Positions 61,919 through 64,000 of a stretch of 64,000 nt of DNA are shown here, one piece after another; positions within the stretch are counted from its first letter, which is position 1, and every line of letters starts with the position of its first letter. Made by a program: the position numbers and the translations under genes. Under the pieces are notes generated by a model. The model saw nothing but the letters and a program-made list of their open reading frames with translations, searched no databases and was not told where the DNA came from. Origin of the DNA: Eubacteriales bacterium (GTDB taxonomy: Bacteria; Bacillota; Clostridia; Lachnospirales; Lachnospiraceae); NCBI GenBank assembly GCA_030533235.1, contig JAUNJN010000004.1, forward strand, positions 19,670-83,669. Direction: 5' to 3'.

Positions 61919-63094
61919 CTATAATGTTATATCAACAGTATCATAATGCATAGTAGTTTCAATTACATTCCCATCGTCATCTGTAAACCCTGCCTGTTCA
62001 TTTGGATCAATGTAATATTTTTCACCCCATGATGATACAATGTATCTTCCATTTGCTGTTACTCCTGTGATAACCATGCCATGACCTCCATGAATCGGAT
62101 GCGGATTACCATTTGTATCATATATATTACCATCAAAAAAACTAATAATAATTGTTTCTCCCGATTCAATAATGTCTTGAACCTTTTCAGGTGAAACATT
62201 TACGTAATTGTTATATTCTGCATTGATACCATGTTCTTCAAGGAAATGTTCACAGTAATAATCCATACTTATCGAATTTGTTCCTTTACCAGATGAATCA
62301 TCCCAGTAATTATAATCATAAATACTTCCATCTTCATCAATGTCAAAATCATTGTATATAGAAAACTCGCCTGTATATGGATTTATATTATCCATTGACG
62401 AATATAAATCTATGAAAAGCATATCATAATTAAAATCAAAAATAAGCTTACCATCAGCTCCAACCCTAAGAGTATACATAGGATATCCAAATGTTTTTTC
62501 AAACATTTCCGGATCATCTGCAAATTGAACAAATATAGAATTAATGAGTGCAATATATCCACAGCCTTCACTATTTGCGCGCTCTAAATATACCTCCAAT
62601 TCCTCATCTGTAAATTCATGGTCCGGATTATTTTCGCGTATAATATCATATAGAGCCTCTCGATTTTTACCCGTTGTATTTTTAGGAGACCCCTGATCTC
62701 CCCCATACCAACCTTGATCATCAAAAACAATCGAATCCATTTCAAATTCATCAGTGTCAAACAACTCATGTACATATTCCTGAATTCTGTCCAAAATCTC
62801 CTCTAACATACCAGTAAGCGTCCCGGTCATTCCCATTATCTCCTGTTCTGCCATTAAGAACCGTGCAATTATGCGATATAATACATTCTGCAATTCCCGT
62901 GCTTTTCCGGCACGTCTTCGTAAAGTATGAACAAGTCCAATAAAGTTGATTTTCAATGTGCCTAACCCAATTGTTTCCAATGAATCTGATAATGAATCTA
63001 TATTGCCTGCCTGTGCATTCATAGACTCTGCGATTTCTCCTAAACGCTCTGCCTGTACTCTTAACTCATTAATTTTAATACTAAAATCACTCAT
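61919..63094 (-). CDS. Probable type VII-secreted effector with papain/C39-like domain
   Basis: A 391-residue protein without signal peptide. Residues 1-115 are a long helical hairpin (FSIKINELRVQAERLGEIAE, QNVLYRIIARFLMAEQEIMG), like WXG100/LXG-type export domains though the WxG turn is absent. Residues about 140-391 look like a papain-fold cysteine peptidase: Cys178 in SEGCGYIALINSIF, His338 in HGGHGMVITGV and SSWGEKYYIDPNE (354-366) for the third residue, the arrangement of C39-like domains. AGGAGG precedes the ATG. AT-rich compared with the ribosomal region. No secretion machinery is in the window. Confidence 0.68.
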   Translation of the reverse strand: MSDFSIKINELRVQAERLGEIAESMNAQAGNIDSLSDSLETIGLGTLKINFIGLVHTLRRRAGKARELQNVLYRIIARFLMAEQEIMGMTGTLTGMLEEILDRIQEYVHELFDTDEFEMDSIVFDDQGWYGGDQGSPKNTTGKNREALYDIIRENNPDHEFTDEELEVYLERANSEGCGYIALINSIFVQFADDPEMFEKTFGYPMYTLRVGADGKLIFDFNYDMLFIDLYSSMDNINPYTGEFSIYNDFDIDEDGSIYDYNYWDDSSGKGTNSISMDYYCEHFLEEHGINAEYNNYVNVSPEKVQDIIESGETIIISFFDGNIYDTNGNPHPIHGGHGMVITGVTANGRYIVSSWGEKYYIDPNEQAGFTDDDGNVIETTMHYDTVDITL

Positions 63095-63138
63095 ATTTCC
63101 TCCTTTATCACTTCAACACAGTCCAAACCCTCGGCAGA

Positions 63139-63429
63139 TTAGTCAATCATGTAATTAGCCGAACCTTCATCCGTATTCCATCCGCAATCTGTCATCGCCT
63201 CAAGCTCAATTACTTCTATATTACAATATACGAAAAAACAATATACTTTTATGGGATTTTTTTTAAAGAGTTCCAAAGATGTCTTTGACAAGGCACTTGA
63301 AATGATTGATATGTATCCTTCTTCAATCAGAATATACTTATCATTTAGGTAATCAGAAAAAGAATAAACTACTGGTATATAGCCCGCCTCACTATGATAA
63401 AATACAAACAGACTAATACTAGGAGGCAA
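63139..63429 (-). CDS. Possible truncated gene upstream of the effector
   Basis: A frame of up to 96 residues, with only a TTG available as first start, containing YILIEEGYISIISSALSKTS and ending TDEGSANYMID. Composition looks coding, but no ribosome site or clear start exists, and its 5' end meets the divergent gene at 63435. It may be the C-terminal remainder of a gene cut by a rearrangement at the element edge. No family recognised. Confidence 0.3.
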   Translation of the reverse strand: MPPSISLFVFYHSEAGYIPVVYSFSDYLNDKYILIEEGYISIISSALSKTSLELFKKNPIKVYCFFVYCNIEVIELEAMTDCGWNTDEGSANYMID

Positions 63430-63434
63430 ACACC

Positions 63435-63587
63435 ATGGATGACAAACAACTTGTAGAGAAACTCAGACAAAAGTATATGCAAAATCCTCCGGAAGGAGAA
63501 CTTTCCTATAAAGCAAAAAAAGCTCCCAAAATAATTTTGAGAACTTTTTTGAGAACCTCAACACAAATTGGAATGAACACCGATTAG
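63435..63587 (+). CDS. Small protein, 50 residues
   Basis: The ATG at 63435 follows AGGAGG by 8 bases. The product starts MDDKQLVEKLRQKYMQNPPE, wording I recall from small hypothetical proteins of Lachnospiraceae, where it usually continues differently into an acidic tail. Here it turns into a lysine/arginine-rich end (KAPKIILRTFLRTS), so it may be truncated or frameshifted after residue 22. Function unknown. Confidence 0.45.
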   Translation: MDDKQLVEKLRQKYMQNPPEGELSYKAKKAPKIILRTFLRTSTQIGMNTD

Positions 63588-63649
63588 GCTTCCTCCTTCC
63601 AAATATAGTAAAATCAAGGCTTCCCGACGATTTTCAATTAAGAAAATGT

Positions 63650-63720
63650 AGCAGGGGATGAGAGAATCGAACCGCAGTGAAATTCTCACATTCCTAGCAT
63701 TTATGCGGGCTCCAGGAGTT
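63650..63720. other. Candidate attachment site region beside the integrase
   Basis: Between the small gene and the integrase stop lie GAGAAT/ATTCTC inverted repeats (63662-63667, 63682-63687) and, on the minus strand, GCGGTTCGATTC, which resembles a tRNA T-loop without a full cloverleaf. Tyrosine integrases commonly sit beside such sites. The exact core cannot be defined without the other end. Confidence 0.3.
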
Positions 63721-63749
63721 TTTTTGTTTTACCTTTTTTACTCAGGTAA

Positions 63750-64000
63750 CTAAATTCCTGATAAAGCCTTTGTAACTTGTTCAACTTTTGTGCTTTCAGC
63801 TTTATTACTATAGTAATAGTATTTTCTTGTTGTGGTAATATCTGTATGCCCCATCATTTCAGCTATTACCGAGTCATCAACATTGTTATCAATCAAGGTT
63901 GTTCCGTATGTTTTACGAATCTTATGCATGCTTCTCTTATTAATTCCAAGTGCATTGCATACCCGGGTTAATTTTTTGTTAAATGCATGGCCACTAATTC
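63750..64000 (-). CDS. Tyrosine recombinase (phage-type integrase), C-terminal part
   Basis: The last 83 residues of a tyrosine integrase, continuing past the window edge. Catalytic-domain features are present: SMHKIRKTYGTTLI (the HxxR box, here HKIR), then EMMGHTDITTTRKYYYY with the conserved His and the nucleophile tyrosine cluster. It cuts and joins DNA at attachment sites of an integrative element or prophage. The stop is at 63750-63752. Confidence 0.9.
   Translation of the reverse strand, partial: ISGHAFNKKLTRVCNALGINKRSMHKIRKTYGTTLIDNNVDDSVIAEMMGHTDITTTRKYYYYSNKAESTKVEQVTKALSGI

Noticed and set aside
63111-63150. Possible third copy of the palindromic repeat (CTCGGCAGATTAG)
   Set aside because: Only about 10 bases resemble the element and neither terminal repeat is present.
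63650-63720. A tRNA or tmRNA gene at the element edge
   Set aside because: Only a T-loop-like GGTTCGATTC is present; acceptor and anticodon stems cannot be formed.

Overview
The window looks like a chromosomal segment of a low-to-mid GC Firmicute, most likely a Lachnospiraceae-type anaerobe of the gut or rumen. This rests on the S10 ribosomal operon wording (S10 starting [14 protein letters not shown]), AGGAGG ribosome binding sites throughout, a trimeric NADH-linked [FeFe] hydrogenase, a perfect Firmicutes-type SOS box (CGAACN4GTTCG), GH51 arabinofuranosidase, choline-binding-type wall repeats and DUF6320/DUF5714 families. Most genes lie on the minus strand. No rRNA and no CRISPR array were seen.

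Layout by position. 1-4,140: S10 operon (rpsJ, rplC, rplD, rplW, rplB, rpsS, rplV, start of rpsC) with a good promoter and a ~250 nt leader. 4,291-9,233: methyltransferase, Nudix hydrolase, exported amidase and a YfmM-like ABC-F ATPase. 9,276-13,872: a YfmR/Uup-like ABC-F ATPase and a cytosolic sugar-binding-domain/GGDEF/EAL protein. 13,967-16,387: a two-gene DNA repair operon (TIGR03915 family plus radical SAM TIGR03916 family) whose promoter spacer is a perfect LexA/SOS box. 16,412-19,795: arabinofuranosidase, Na+-dependent transporter and thioesterase operon. 19,882-22,906: two-component system. 22,979-26,794: acyltransferase, DUF6320, esterase and nitrilase operon. 26,844-27,005: tRNA-Thr(CGT) and tRNA-Pro(CGG). 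27,166-31,334: hydrogenase operon (NuoE-like, NuoF-like, HydA).

31,402-47,002: a small cysteine-rich lipoprotein, a chemoreceptor with a C-terminal cytosolic sugar-binding domain, a 1,369-residue wall-binding surface protein, a double-HTH regulator convergent with a CPBP protease, a TetR/SDR group, argG, a Lon-type AAA+ ATPase lacking the protease domain, and aspartate kinase. 47,161-51,014: MoxR, DUF58, membrane protein operon and a lipoprotein. 51,132-51,369: a long palindromic element related to a shorter one at 27,080-27,160.

51,395-60,100 is an accessory stretch with much gene decay: a remnant of a flavodoxin-fold oxidoreductase, a truncated gene, a quinone-reductase-like gene broken by one nonsense codon, and a response-regulator pseudogene. 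These lie among MarR/MFS, ArsR/DUF5714, PNPOx, AraC and GNAT genes. 60,127-64,000 holds two promoters with strong operator architecture but no visible regulator gene, a methyltransferase, a probable type VII-secreted papain-fold effector with a lipoprotein that could be its immunity partner, and the C-terminal end of a tyrosine integrase. The right end is therefore the edge of an integrative element.

The strongest candidates for something little described are the SOS-controlled radical SAM pair (13,967-16,387), the effector/lipoprotein pair (61,004-63,094), the two signalling proteins that use cytosolic sugar-binding domains (11,128-13,872 and 31,857-33,902), and the orphan Lon-like ATPase (44,159-45,643). 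Family names are from recognition of the translated sequences, not from database searches.
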